This document shows, one piece after another, positions 23,793 through 32,829 of a stretch of 64,000 bases of DNA (positions within the stretch are counted from its first letter, which is position 1; every line of letters starts with the position of its first letter). This DNA is from Actinomadura madurae. GTDB lineage: Bacteria; Actinomycetota; Actinomycetes; Streptosporangiales; Streptosporangiaceae. The DNA lies in the NCBI RefSeq assembly GCF_900115095.1, contig NZ_FOVH01000017.1, forward strand, positions 1 through 64,000, given 5' to 3'. The notes below the pieces were generated by a model. The model worked only from the letters and a program-made list of their open reading frames with translations. It did no database searches and was not told the origin of the DNA. The position numbers and the translations under genes are program-made.

Positions 23793-24994
23793 GGTGTTGC
23801 CTCCCGGCGGGTGTTCTCTAGGGCTCTGGCGTTGGTCCCCGCGGCGGGACGGCGGGGGGTGTCGAGCAGCGGGAGCCGGATCGTGAACGTCGACCCGTGC
23901 CCCTCCTTGCTCCACACCGTCACGTCGCCGCCGTGCTTGCCGGCGACGTGCTTGACGATGGCGAGGCCGAGCCCGGTGCCGCCGGTCTGGCGGGAGCGGG
24001 CCGGGTCGACCCGGTAGAACCGCTCGAAGATCCGCTCGATCTCCGCGTCCGGGATGCCGATGCCCTGGTCGGTCACGTTCACCTCGACGTGCCAGTGGTC
24101 GCTCTTGCGGGTCGACACGACGACGCGGGTGTGCTCGGGGCTGTAGGCGACGGCGTTGTCGACGAGGTTGCGCAGCGCGGTGACCAGCAGCTCCTGGTCG
24201 GCGCGGACCCGCAGGCCGTCCTCGCCGCCTGACGCGAGCTCGATGTCCTTGGCGGAGGCCTTGATCTGGCAGCGGTCGAGCGCCTCGGCCATCACCTCGT
24301 CCATGTCGACCGGGGCCAGCTCGGGCAGCGGCTCGTCGCCCTGGACGCGCGACAGCGTCATCAGGTCCTGGACGAGGTTGGTGAGCCGCACCGACTCGTA
24401 CTGCATCCGCCCGGCGAACCGGCGGACGGCCTCGGGGTCGTCGGCGGCGCCCTCGACGGTCTCGGCGAGCAGCGCCAGCGCCCCGACCGGGGTCTTCAGC
24501 TCGTGGCTGACGTTGGCGACGAAGTCGCGGCGGATGGCCTCGGTGCGGTGCATGTCGGTGAGGTCCTCGGCGAGCACCAGGACGAGCCCGTGCGACCCGA
24601 GCGGCGCGACCCGGACAGCGAACCAGCGGCCGTCCGCGCGGCTGCGCGGCCCGGTCGGCGCGACCTGGATCTCGGTCTCCCGGATCTCGCCGTCCCGGCG
24701 GACGAGCCGGGCCATCGCCAGCACCTCGTCCACGACCAGGCGGTCGCCGCTGACCAGCCCGTACGCCCGCGCGGCGGAGCTGGCCCGCAGCACCCTGTCC
24801 TCGCCGTCCACGACCACGGCCGAGGACCGCAGGACGCTGAGCACCGAGGCGACGCCGGGGGGCAGGCTGCCCACCGGTGCCGCCGGGACCGCCGTCCGCT
24901 GGGCCCGCTCGCTCACGCGCACCGCCAATCCAGTCGTTAGCCCGATCGCGAGCCCGGCGAGCCCGGCAAGGCTCGCGACAATCTCGACCTCCAC
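23789..24994 (-). CDS. senX3: sensor histidine kinase SenX3 (PhoR-like)
   Basis: A 401-residue membrane histidine kinase. One N-terminal membrane helix (IVASLAGLAGLAIGLTTGLA), a PAS-like region (about 50-145), HisKA domain with H164 in NVSHELKTPVGALALLAETV, and a HATPase domain with NLVDNAVAYSPEH, DQGIGIPDAEIERIFERFYR and GGTGLGLAIVKHV. GTG 24994 is preferred; a TTG at 25066 would add 24 residues that look unlike the family. Divergent from phoU, as in mycobacteria and Streptomyces. Confidence 0.92.
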   Translation of the reverse strand: MEVEIVASLAGLAGLAIGLTTGLAVRVSERAQRTAVPAAPVGSLPPGVASVLSVLRSSAVVVDGEDRVLRASSAARAYGLVSGDRLVVDEVLAMARLVRRDGEIRETEIQVAPTGPRSRADGRWFAVRVAPLGSHGLVLVLAEDLTDMHRTEAIRRDFVANVSHELKTPVGALALLAETVEGAADDPEAVRRFAGRMQYESVRLTNLVQDLMTLSRVQGDEPLPELAPVDMDEVMAEALDRCQIKASAKDIELASGGEDGLRVRADQELLVTALRNLVDNAVAYSPEHTRVVVSTRKSDHWHVEVNVTDQGIGIPDAEIERIFERFYRVDPARSRQTGGTGLGLAIVKHVAGKHGGDVTVWSKEGHGSTFTIRLPLLDTPRRPAAGTNARALENTRREATP

Positions 24995-25067
24995 ACCTCG
25001 GATCGTAAGCGGCGTTCGGGCCGATCCTTTACCGCGGACCTGGTCGTCGCCCTCTCGTTCCTCCAAA

Positions 25068-25100
25068 GTTCACTTTGTTATCCGGGGGTGTTCACGGTCA
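25068..25100. promoter_or_regulatory. candidate PHO box between senX3 and phoU
   Basis: GTTCACTTTGT at 25068-25078 and GTTCACGGTCA at 25090-25100 are exactly 22 bp apart, with an 11-bp unit between. This matches the 11-nt direct-repeat-unit layout of PHO boxes known from Streptomyces PhoP. It lies in the divergent senX3/phoU promoter region, so autoregulation is likely. Confidence 0.6.
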
Positions 25101-25172
25101 TGCGGCAGGCTGTGGCGTGGGCGAGTCCGCCCGGCCCCCGGCGGGTCCGGTACCACACCAAAGGATCTTCAA

Positions 25173-25835
25173 TTGCGCGACGCCTACCACGAGGAACTCG
25201 ACTCCCTCACCGACAGCCTGGTGGAGATGACCCGCCTCGTACGGTCCGCGATGGCCCGTGCGGTGACCGCGCTCCTGGACGCCGACCTGCGGCTGTCGGA
25301 GGAGGTCATCAGCGGGGACGAGAACGTCAACAAGATCGACGCCGCCATCGAGGCGACCGTGTTCGACCTGATGGCCCGCCAGCAGCCGGTCGCCGGCGAC
25401 CTGCGCACGCTGATCACGGCGCTGCGGATGAGCGGGGACCTGGAGCGCATGGGCGACCTCGCCGTGCACATCGCCAAGACGGCCCGGCGCCGGCACCCCG
25501 AGTCGGCCGTCCCGCCGGAGCTGCAGGCGACCGTCCTGGAGATGGGGCAGATCGCCGAGCGCATGATCGCCAAGACGGGCAGCGTCATCGCGTCGCAGGA
25601 CGTGGAGATGGGCCTGGAGCTGGACGCCGACGACGACCAGATGGACCGCCTCCACCGCCGCCTGTTCGACATCCTGCTGTCCCCGAAGTGGCGGCACGGC
25701 GTCGAGCCCGCCGTCGACATCACGCTGGCCGGCCGCTACTTCGAGCGCTTCGCCGACCACGCCGTGCACGTCGCCGAGAACGTCGTCTACCTGGTGACGG
25801 GCCAGCGGCCCGAGGAGATCACCGAGCTGCCCTGA
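25173..25835 (+). CDS. phoU: phosphate signalling protein PhoU
   Basis: A 220-residue PhoU protein, two three-helix bundles that modulate the phosphate sensor kinase. Motifs: RDAYHEELDSLTDSLVEMTR, a first E-x(3)-D-type metal cluster (VISGDENVNKIDAAIE), LRMSGDLERMGDLAVHIAKT and RYFERFADHAVHVAENVVYL. Start TTG 25173 is preceded by AAAGGA 8-9 bases upstream. The long open frame further upstream is the antisense of senX3. Confidence 0.93.
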   Translation: MRDAYHEELDSLTDSLVEMTRLVRSAMARAVTALLDADLRLSEEVISGDENVNKIDAAIEATVFDLMARQQPVAGDLRTLITALRMSGDLERMGDLAVHIAKTARRRHPESAVPPELQATVLEMGQIAERMIAKTGSVIASQDVEMGLELDADDDQMDRLHRRLFDILLSPKWRHGVEPAVDITLAGRYFERFADHAVHVAENVVYLVTGQRPEEITELP

Positions 25836-25882
25836 GCCGCCGGGCCTGGACGGCTTGATCATCACGCGTTAGCTTGCGCCCC

Positions 25883-26956
25883 ATGAGACCGATGCGGGCG
25901 CTGGTCCGGACCCTGGCCGTGGCGGGAGCGTGCGGGGCGGTGGTCGCGGCGTCGCTGGCGGTGCCGGGCACCGCGCGGGCGGCGGCCGGCGGGCCCGGCT
26001 GGCGGCTCACGCCGACGGGCGGCGACGCGCGTTTCCGCGGGCTGGCGGCGGTGAGCGGGAAGGTCGCCTGGCTGGCGGGCAGCGGCGGGGCGGTCCTGCG
26101 GACGACCGACGCCGGCCGCACGTGGCAGGACGTCGCCCCGCCTGACGCGGCCGGGCTGGAGTTCCGCGACATCGAGGCGTTCGACGCGCGGCGGGCCGTC
26201 GTCCTCGCCATCGGCGAAGGCGACGCGTCGCGCGTCTACGCGACCTCGGACGGCGGCCGGAGCTGGACGCTCGGTTTCCAGAACGACGATCCCAGGGCAT
26301 TCTACGACTGCGTCACGTTCTTCGACTCCCGGCATGGGCTGGCCATGAGCGACCCGGTCGACGGCCGGTTCCGGATCATCTCCACCAGCGACGCCGGGCG
26401 CACCTGGCGGGTGCTGCCGGACGAGGGGATGCCGCCGGCGCTGGAGGGCGAGGCCGGGTTCGCCGCCAGCGGGCAGTGCCTGGTGAGCCATGGGCCCCGG
26501 GACGTGTGGCTCGCGACGGGCGGCGGCTCCCGGTCGCGGGTGTTCCATTCCCGGGACCGCGGCCTCACCTGGACGGTCGCCGACACCCCGCTGCCGAGCA
26601 GCCCGTCCCAGGGGGTGTTCGCGGTGGCGTTCCGCGACGCCCGGCACGGCGTCGCGGTCGGCGGCGACTACCGGCCGGGCGAGCCGTCCCCGACGGCCGC
26701 GGCGACGACCTCCGACGGGGGCCGCACGTGGCGGGCGGCACGCCGTCCCCCGGCCGAGTACCGCTCGGGGCTCGCGTACTTCGGCCCGGCCGCGCTGGCC
26801 GTGGGCCCGACGGGCAGCGACGGTTCCCTGGACGGGGGCCGCACCTGGACCCGGTTCGACACCGGAAGCTTCGACACCGTCGACTGCGTGCCGGGCGGCG
26901 GCTGCTGGGCGTCCGGCGAGAAGGGCCGCGCGGCCCGCCTCACCTTCACCGGCTAG
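25883..26956 (+). CDS. secreted BNR/YCF48-like beta-propeller protein
   Basis: A 357-residue secreted protein from ATG 25883 (ATG 25892 also possible). A signal peptide ends near ARAAAGG. The rest is a beta propeller with BNR-type turns SDGGRSWTLGF, SDAGRTWRVLP, SRDRGLTWTVAD, SDGGRTWRAAR and LDGGRTWTRFD. Such proteins are often annotated as photosystem-II-assembly-like or sialidase-like, but no catalytic residues of a sialidase are visible. Probably a binding or structural protein outside the cell. Confidence 0.75.
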   Translation: MRPMRALVRTLAVAGACGAVVAASLAVPGTARAAAGGPGWRLTPTGGDARFRGLAAVSGKVAWLAGSGGAVLRTTDAGRTWQDVAPPDAAGLEFRDIEAFDARRAVVLAIGEGDASRVYATSDGGRSWTLGFQNDDPRAFYDCVTFFDSRHGLAMSDPVDGRFRIISTSDAGRTWRVLPDEGMPPALEGEAGFAASGQCLVSHGPRDVWLATGGGSRSRVFHSRDRGLTWTVADTPLPSSPSQGVFAVAFRDARHGVAVGGDYRPGEPSPTAAATTSDGGRTWRAARRPPAEYRSGLAYFGPAALAVGPTGSDGSLDGGRTWTRFDTGSFDTVDCVPGGGCWASGEKGRAARLTFTG

Positions 26957-26978
26957 GGCGAGGATCCCGGCGGCGTGA

Positions 26979-27392
26979 CTACGCGGGCTCCGCGAGCAGG
27001 GTCTGGAGGAGGTCGCGCAGGGAGTCCTGCTCGGCGGGGCTGAGCGGCGTGAGCGGCGAGTGGGCGCTCAGCCGTTCGACGACGCCGGCGCGGGCGCGCT
27101 CGCCCTCCGGGGTGAGGACGATCTGCTTGGCGCGCCGGTCCGTGGGATGCGGCCGGCGCTCGACGAGGCCCTGCCCTTCGAGCCGGTCGAGGACGAAGGT
27201 GGCGTTGGAGGCCTCGCAGGCCATGCGGTGGGCGAGCTCGCGCGCCGTGATCGGCTCGGACAGCTCCCGGAGCGCGACGACCTGGCTCGCGGTCATGCCC
27301 ACCTCGTCGGCGATGCGGCGCACGTGGACGTCGAGCCGCTGCGCGAACTTGTGGACGAGCTTGCACACGTCCCGGTCCATCTGCTCGTCCAT
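26979..27392 (-). CDS. MarR-family transcriptional regulator
   Basis: A 137-residue MarR regulator from ATG 27392 (ATG 27410 would add six residues). Winged-helix region: MTASQVVALRELSEPITARE, then a recognition helix around MACEASNATFVLDRLEGQGL and the wing RRPHPTDRRAKQIVLTPEGE. Divergent from an MFS efflux gene, the classical arrangement where MarR represses the pump and itself; see the TTCGA repeats between them. Confidence 0.88.
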   Translation of the reverse strand: MDEQMDRDVCKLVHKFAQRLDVHVRRIADEVGMTASQVVALRELSEPITARELAHRMACEASNATFVLDRLEGQGLVERRPHPTDRRAKQIVLTPEGERARAGVVERLSAHSPLTPLSPAEQDSLRDLLQTLLAEPA

Positions 27393-27410
27393 GCCCCGAG
27401 TGTAGCCCAT

Positions 27411-27473
27411 GTGCTTCGAGTCATGATATTGCTAGTTCGAATCATACGAGTTCGAAGCATATGGAGCCCTCGC
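27411..27473. promoter_or_regulatory. MarR/MFS divergent operator region
   Basis: Three direct copies of TTCGA-[AG]-[TG]-CAT occur at 27415-27424 (TTCGAGTCAT), 27436-27445 (TTCGAATCAT) and 27451-27460 (TTCGAAGCAT). TTCGAA itself is palindromic. The region is strikingly AT-rich for this genome and fills the whole divergent gap, so it is the likely binding site of the adjacent MarR. Confidence 0.55.
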
Positions 27474-28655
27474 GTGCCCGTTCCCCTCCTGTCCCTGATG
27501 CTGGTCGTCTTCGGCCTGACCACCGGCGAGTTCGTGATCGCCGGGATCCTGCCCGACGTGGCCCGCGACCTGTCGGTGTCGGTTCCCGAGGCCGGGCGGC
27601 TGGTGAGCGCCTACGCGCTCGGCATGATCGTCGGCGGGCCGGTGGTCACCGCGCTGACCGCGCGGCTGCCGCGCAGGCCGCTGATCGGCGGGCTCGTCGC
27701 CGTGTCGGTCCTGGGCAACCTCGGCTCGGCGCTCGCGCCGAACTACCCCGTGCTGCTCGCGGCGCGGTTCGCCGCGGGCCTGGTCGTGGCCACGTTCTTC
27801 GCCGTCGCCATCTCCACCGCCGTCTCGATGGCGGCCCCGGGCCGGGAGGCGTCCACGATCGCGAAGGTCGCGCTCGGGATGAACCTCGGCATCGTCCTCG
27901 GGACCCCGCTCGGCACCCTGGTCGGCCAGGACCTCGGCTGGCGGGCCGCCTTCGCGGCGGTCGCCGCGATCGCCGCCGTCGCCCTGCCGATGGTGCTGGG
28001 CTCCGTCCCGGCCGCCCCCGGCGCCGCGCCCGGGTCGCTGCGCGGCGAGCTGCGCGTGTTCGCCGGACGGGACGTCCGCCTCGCCATCGCGCTCACCGCC
28101 CTCGGCAACGTGGGCGCCGTCACCGTCTTCACCTACATCGCGCCGCTGCTGACCGGGATCGGCGGCTTCGGCGAGGGCGCCGTCCCGGTGCTGCTGCTCG
28201 TGTACGGCGCGGGCGCGGTCATCGGGAACCTCCTCGGCGGCCGGCTGTCGGACCGGGCCCTGATGCCCTCGCTGATCCGGCTCCTCAGCGCGCTGGCGGC
28301 CGTCCTCGGGCTGTTCTGGGCCGTCGCCGGCGTCCGGCCGCTCGCGGCGGTGCTGACCTTCGTGCTCGGCGTGCTCGCCTTCGCGATCATCCCGGGCATG
28401 CAGGCCCGCGTGCTGACCAGCGCGGGGGCGGCCCCGACCCTCGCCGTGGCCGTGAACGCGTCCGGCTTCCAGGTCGCCGCCGCGTTCGCCGGCTGGCTCG
28501 GCGGGACGCTGATCGGCGACGGGCCGGGCGTGCGCTCCCTCCTCCCCGCCGCGGCGCTGCTCACGCTCGCCGGGCTGGTGCTGGCCGTCCACATCCACCG
28601 CGGCGACGGGCGGGCGGTCACCGCCCTGCCGTCACGGGTGGCACAGGACACATGA
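27474..28655 (+). CDS. MFS efflux transporter (DHA1 type)
   Basis: A 393-residue transporter with about 12 membrane helices. GTG 27474 is preceded by GGAG. Begins PLLSLMLVVFGLTTGEFVIA, has the TGEFVIAG-type helix 1 and the loop 2-3 region (GGPVVTALTARLPRRPLIGG) of drug/sugar efflux proteins related to AraJ, CmlA and YdhP. Expected to export small drugs or sugars across the cytoplasmic membrane; substrate unknown. Divergent from the MarR gene that probably controls it. Confidence 0.87.
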   Translation: MPVPLLSLMLVVFGLTTGEFVIAGILPDVARDLSVSVPEAGRLVSAYALGMIVGGPVVTALTARLPRRPLIGGLVAVSVLGNLGSALAPNYPVLLAARFAAGLVVATFFAVAISTAVSMAAPGREASTIAKVALGMNLGIVLGTPLGTLVGQDLGWRAAFAAVAAIAAVALPMVLGSVPAAPGAAPGSLRGELRVFAGRDVRLAIALTALGNVGAVTVFTYIAPLLTGIGGFGEGAVPVLLLVYGAGAVIGNLLGGRLSDRALMPSLIRLLSALAAVLGLFWAVAGVRPLAAVLTFVLGVLAFAIIPGMQARVLTSAGAAPTLAVAVNASGFQVAAAFAGWLGGTLIGDGPGVRSLLPAAALLTLAGLVLAVHIHRGDGRAVTALPSRVAQDT

Positions 28656-28751
28656 CCTTGGTGTCACATCGACCAGGTCGCCGGCATCTCCATGTTCGGA
28701 GGCCGCGGGAACGATCCGCGCGGCGCGCACCCCACTAGGGAGGACGAACTC

Positions 28752-29237
28752 ATGGGACCCCGTATCGACCTGATGTCCACCGCCTTCGGCGGCAAGATGG
28801 CCAAGCGGTTCCACGGCGTCGGCATGATGATCAAGGAGTCGGCGGTGCCGAAGGCCACCATGGAGCTGATGGAGGTGCGCGCCAGCCAGATCAACGGCTG
28901 CGCCCTCTGCATCGACATCCACGCCACGGAGGCCGCGGCCGCCGGGGAGACCGCGGTCCGGCTGAACCTGGTCGCCGCCTGGCGCGAGGCCACCGTGTTC
29001 ACGCCCGCCGAGCGGGCCGCGCTGGCGCTCACCGAGGAGGGCACCCGGATCGCCGACGCCCACCAGGGCGTGTCCGACGAGACCTGGGCGCAGGTGCGCG
29101 AGCACTACGACGACGAGCAGATCGCCGCGCTCGTCGCCGTGATCGCCATGATCAACGCGACCAACCGCTTCAACGTGATCGTGCGCAACCAGGGAGGGTT
29201 CTACAAGGCCGGGATGCTCGACGCCATGTCGGCCTGA
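28752..29237 (+). CDS. carboxymuconolactone decarboxylase/AhpD-like protein
   Basis: A 161-residue helical protein of the AhpD-like superfamily. The active-site CxxC with downstream histidine is intact: NGCALCIDIHATEA. Such proteins act as alkylhydroperoxidase-type thiol reductases. Start ATG 28752 follows AGGGAGG. Lies after the MFS gene on the same strand with a 96-bp gap; whether they share a transcript is unclear. Confidence 0.88.
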   Translation: MGPRIDLMSTAFGGKMAKRFHGVGMMIKESAVPKATMELMEVRASQINGCALCIDIHATEAAAAGETAVRLNLVAAWREATVFTPAERAALALTEEGTRIADAHQGVSDETWAQVREHYDDEQIAALVAVIAMINATNRFNVIVRNQGGFYKAGMLDAMSA

Positions 29238-29246
29238 TCGGAAACC

Positions 29247-29290
29247 GCCGGGCAGGGGCCGCCGTCCGCGGACGGCGGCCCCTGCCGGGC
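29247..29290. terminator. bidirectional intrinsic terminator
   Basis: A long GC-rich inverted repeat, GGGCAGGGGCCGCCGTC / GACGGCGGCCCCTGCC with a 4-nt loop, between the convergent AhpD-like and gpmA genes. Confidence 0.75.
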
Positions 29291-30090
29291 TACTTCTTGC
29301 GGCCGCGCTTGGACTTGGGGGCGTCCTTGGGGGCCACGGGGGGCTTGCCGGCGCCCTGGTTCTTGACGGCCTCGATGGCGGCCTTGGCGGCGGCCGGGTC
29401 CAGGTACTCGCCGCCGCGCTTGAGGGGGGCGAAGTCGTCGTCCAGCTCGTAGACGAGGGGGATGCCGGTCGGGATGTTGAGCCCGACGATCTGCTCGTCG
29501 GAGACGTCGTCCAGGTGCTTGACCAGGGCGCGCAGGGAGTTGCCGTGCGCGGCGACGAGGACGGTCTGCCCGGCGGCCAGGTCGGGGACGATCGAGTCGT
29601 ACCAGTACGGCAGGAGCCGGTCGACGACGTCCGCCAGGCACTCCGTGCGGGGGATCAGCTCGGACGGCAACTCGGCGTAGCGGAGGTCGTTGACCTGCGA
29701 GAGCGGGTCGTCGTCCTTGATGGGCGGCGGCGGGGTGTCATAGGACCGGCGCCACGTCATGAACTGCTCTTCGCCGAACTCCTCGCGCGTCTGCGCCTTG
29801 TTCTTGCCCTGGAGGGCGCCGTAGTGGCGCTCGTTGAGGCGCCAGGAGCGCTTGACGGGGATCCAGAGCAGGTCGGCCACGTCCAGCGCGATGTTCGCGG
29901 TGCGGATGGCCCGCTTCAGCAGCGAGGTGTGCAGCACGTCGGGGGTGATGTCGGCGTCAAGCAGCAGGTCGCCGCCCTTGGTCGCCTCGCTCTCGCCCTT
30001 CGCGGACAGGTCGACGTCCACCCAGCCGGTGAACAGCCCTTCCGCGTTCCAGACGCTTTCGCCATGCCGGAGCAATACCAGGGTCGCCAT
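29290..30090 (-). CDS. gpmA: 2,3-bisphosphoglycerate-dependent phosphoglycerate mutase
   Basis: A 266-residue glycolytic enzyme interconverting 3- and 2-phosphoglycerate. Phosphohistidine motif LLRHGESVWN (H9), ERHYGALQGKNKAQT, and second catalytic histidine in VAAHGNSLRALVKHL. The last about 25 residues are a Lys/Pro-rich tail (KPPVAPKDAPKSKRGRKK) not present in most relatives. Downstream of mshA and the YbjN-type gene, an order also seen in mycobacteria. Confidence 0.95.
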   Translation of the reverse strand: MATLVLLRHGESVWNAEGLFTGWVDVDLSAKGESEATKGGDLLLDADITPDVLHTSLLKRAIRTANIALDVADLLWIPVKRSWRLNERHYGALQGKNKAQTREEFGEEQFMTWRRSYDTPPPPIKDDDPLSQVNDLRYAELPSELIPRTECLADVVDRLLPYWYDSIVPDLAAGQTVLVAAHGNSLRALVKHLDDVSDEQIVGLNIPTGIPLVYELDDDFAPLKRGGEYLDPAAAKAAIEAVKNQGAGKPPVAPKDAPKSKRGRKK

Positions 30091-30119
30091 GGGACCAGAG
30101 CCTATCGGCCCGGTGCGGG

Positions 30120-30617
30120 TCACTCGCGGTTGGCCGGGTCCGCGAAGGAGGCGAAGGCCTGGAGGTTGGCGAGGCTCTCGCCGCGCTTGACGCGCCAGTC
30201 CCACTCGCGCTGGATGGACGACTTGAACCCGCGTTCCAGGGCCTTGTCGAAGTTCTCGTCGGAGTAGGTGAGGACGCAGCCGAGGAGCCGGTCGATCTCG
30301 TCCGGGGAGACCGATTCGAGCGGCACCCTCCCGACGAGGTGGACGTCGCCGACGTCGTCGAGGGCGAACGCGACCCCGTACATGCGGCCGTTCTTCTCCA
30401 GGAGGAACCGGTAGAACTCGGCGTGGTTCTCGTCGGGGCGGCGGCAGAAGAACGCCTCGACGTGCAGGGAGTGGTCGCCCACGATCAGCCACGTCATGGT
30501 GGCGAGCTTGTGCTGCCCGGGGAGCTTGACGAAGAAGGCGTTCTCGCGCGGCTCGTCGAACTCCAATTCGGCTGCTTTGAGCGTCTTCCGGATGGTGTCG
30601 ACAGCAGCTTCGCTCAT
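30120..30617 (-). CDS. YbjN-domain protein
   Basis: A 165-residue cytoplasmic protein with the YbjN (bacterial sensory transduction regulator-like) fold, whose structure resembles type III secretion chaperones. Typical segments: VKLPGQHKLATMTWLIVGDH, FYRFLLEKNGRMYGVAFALD and VGDVHLVGRVPLESVSPDEI. Precise role unknown. Start ATG 30617 overlaps the mshA stop as ATGA. The mshA-ybjN-gpm order is conserved in actinobacteria. Confidence 0.85.
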   Translation of the reverse strand: MSEAAVDTIRKTLKAAELEFDEPRENAFFVKLPGQHKLATMTWLIVGDHSLHVEAFFCRRPDENHAEFYRFLLEKNGRMYGVAFALDDVGDVHLVGRVPLESVSPDEIDRLLGCVLTYSDENFDKALERGFKSSIQREWDWRVKRGESLANLQAFASFADPANRE

Positions 30618-31936
30618 GCGGTGACCTCCGCGGAGGGAGCGGCGTGGGCGGCCGGGATAGTCATGGCACCGGTATACACGTCCAGGAGGCGGTCGACGGT
30701 GGCGTCCCAGCCGAAGCCGTCCGCGTGCCGGACGGCGCCGCGGGCGAGGCGGGCGTGCAGGCCCGGTTCGTCGTGCAGGCGGCGCAGGACCGCCGCGTAG
30801 TCGGCGGGATCGTGGCCGGGGACCAGCACGCCGGACTCGCCGTCCGCGACGGCCGTGCAGAGCCCGCCGACGCGGGACGCGACGACCGGCGTGCCGCAGG
30901 CCTGGGACTCCACGGCGACCAGCCCGAACGACTCGCTGTGGGACGGGACGACGGTGACGTCCGCGGCCCGGTACCAGTCGGCCAGCTCGGGCTGCGGGCT
31001 CGGCGGCTCGAACCGCATGACGTCGGAGATGCCCAGCGCGGCGGCCAGCGATTGCAGGCCCTCGGGGCGGCAGCGCCCGGAGCCGCTGGGTCCCCCGACG
31101 ACCGCGACGACGAGCCTGCGGCGCAGCGCCGGGTCGTCGTCGAGCATGCGGGCGACCGCGCGCAGCAGCACGTGGGGGGCCTTGAGCGGCTGGATGCGGC
31201 CGACGAACAGCAGCACGTAGGCGTCGCGGGGCAGGCCGAGGCGGCGGCGCGCGGGCCCGGTGCGGTGCGGGAGGAGGCCGGTGCTGCGGGCGAGGATCGG
31301 CGACTCGGGGCGGAACAGCGACAGGTCGACGCCGGGGCTGACGGTGGCGACCCGCGCGGGGTCGGCGTCGTAGAGGTCGACGAGCTCGCGGGCCTCCTTG
31401 GCGGTGTTGGCGACGAGCTGGTCGGAGGAGGCCACGACCTGCTGCTCGCCGAGCACGCGCTCGGCGGGCTCCGGATTGTCGTCGTCGGCGAGGGCCGCGT
31501 TCTTCACCTTGGCCATCGTGTGCATGGAGTGGACGAGCGGGACGCCCCACCGCTGCTTCACCGCCCAGCCGGCCTGGCCGGACAGCCAGTAGTGCGTGTG
31601 GAGCAGGTCGTAGTGGCCGGGCTCGTGGCACGCCTCGGCGCGCAGGACTCCGGACGTGAAGCCGCACAGGTGCCGGGGCAGCTCGGTCTTGTCCAGCTCC
31701 TCGAACGGCCCGGCGACGACGTTGCGGACGAGGACGCCGGGGGCGAGCTCGACGACGGGGGGCAGGGCCCGCGACGTGGCGCGGGTGAAGATGTCGACCT
31801 CGACGCCGCGCCGGGCGAGCCGCTTGGCCACCTCGACGATGTAGACGTTCATGCCGCCCGCGTCGCCGGTCCCCGGTTGGTCGAGGGGGGAAGTATGAAC
31901 ACTGACCGTCGCAACCCGGTTGATACGACGCGACAC
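30614..31936 (-). CDS. mshA: D-inositol-3-phosphate glycosyltransferase MshA
   Basis: A 440-residue GT4 (GT-B fold) enzyme, first step of mycothiol biosynthesis: transfers GlcNAc from UDP-GlcNAc to 1L-myo-inositol 3-phosphate. Motifs: VHTSPLDQPGTGDAGGMNVY at the N-terminus (acceptor and phosphate binding), THYWLSGQAGW, and donor-site VVPSHSESFGLVAVESQACG. GTG 31936 is chosen because GGAGG precedes it at proper spacing; an upstream in-frame GTG is weaker. Mycothiol marks the host as an actinobacterium. Confidence 0.95.
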   Translation of the reverse strand: MSRRINRVATVSVHTSPLDQPGTGDAGGMNVYIVEVAKRLARRGVEVDIFTRATSRALPPVVELAPGVLVRNVVAGPFEELDKTELPRHLCGFTSGVLRAEACHEPGHYDLLHTHYWLSGQAGWAVKQRWGVPLVHSMHTMAKVKNAALADDDNPEPAERVLGEQQVVASSDQLVANTAKEARELVDLYDADPARVATVSPGVDLSLFRPESPILARSTGLLPHRTGPARRRLGLPRDAYVLLFVGRIQPLKAPHVLLRAVARMLDDDPALRRRLVVAVVGGPSGSGRCRPEGLQSLAAALGISDVMRFEPPSPQPELADWYRAADVTVVPSHSESFGLVAVESQACGTPVVASRVGGLCTAVADGESGVLVPGHDPADYAAVLRRLHDEPGLHARLARGAVRHADGFGWDATVDRLLDVYTGAMTIPAAHAAPSAEVTA

Positions 31937-32070
31937 CGGACACCACCTCCGGTAGTGCAACCTATCCACCGCGTGGGGTGTTCCCTCCGCGTGGGGGCCA
32001 ACCGTGACCGGCCGCCGGAGTGACCGACCTCACCGGTATCGGGCGCGCCGGGACCTGGGAGGCTTGGCGC

Positions 32071-32829
32071 ATGCGCAAGACCGCGATAGTGACCGGAGCA
32101 AGCAGCGGGATCGGGGCCGCCACGGCGCGGCGGCTGGCGGCGGAGGGGTTCAACGTCGTGCTCGCCGCGCGGCGCCGGGACCGCCTCGACGCCCTCGCCA
32201 AGGAGATCGCCGAGACCGTGCCCGGGGCGGGCGCGGTGGCGCCGGTGACGCTGGACGTGACGTCGCAGGAGTCGGTGGACGCGCTCGCGGCGGCGGTCGG
32301 CCCTTGCCACGTCCTGGTCAACAACGCCGGCGGCGCGCTCGGCATGGACACCGTCGCGACGGCCGACCTCGCCGAGTGGCAGGCGATGTACGACACGAAC
32401 GTCCTCGGTCTCGTGCGGGTGACCAAGGCGATCCTGCCGAAGCTGATCGAGAGCGGCGCGGGGCACGTCGTCAACATCACCTCGATCGCCGCGCACGTCC
32501 CGTACGAGGGGGGCGGCGGGTACAACGCGGCCAAGCACGCCGCCTACGCCGTCAACGACGTGATGCGGCTCGAACTGGTCGCCGAGCCCGTCCGGATCAC
32601 CGAGGTGTCGCCGGGGCTGGTGAAGACCGAGGAGTTCTCGCTGGTCCGGTTCCACGGGGACGAGGAGAAGGCCGTCAAGCCGTACGAGGGCGTGCCCGAG
32701 CCGCTGGTCGCCGACGACATCGCGGACTGCGTCGCGTGGGCCGTCACGCGTCCGCCGCATGTGAACATCGACCGGATCGACGTCCAGCCGCGCGTGCAGG
32801 CCGCCCCGTACAAGCTTCACCGGGAGTGA
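32071..32829 (+). CDS. short-chain dehydrogenase/reductase
   Basis: A 252-residue classical SDR. NAD(P)-binding TGASSGIG at residues 7-14, arginines after strand 2 (AARRRDRLDAL) suggesting NADPH, NNAG motif, catalytic serine in VVNITSIAAHVPYEGGGGY and YNAAK containing the Tyr and Lys. YdfG-like proteins oxidise 3-hydroxy acids, but the substrate here is not known. ATG 32071 follows GGGAGG. Ends in a 13-nt overlap with the convergent methyltransferase gene. Confidence 0.9.
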   Translation: MRKTAIVTGASSGIGAATARRLAAEGFNVVLAARRRDRLDALAKEIAETVPGAGAVAPVTLDVTSQESVDALAAAVGPCHVLVNNAGGALGMDTVATADLAEWQAMYDTNVLGLVRVTKAILPKLIESGAGHVVNITSIAAHVPYEGGGGYNAAKHAAYAVNDVMRLELVAEPVRITEVSPGLVKTEEFSLVRFHGDEEKAVKPYEGVPEPLVADDIADCVAWAVTRPPHVNIDRIDVQPRVQAAPYKLHRE

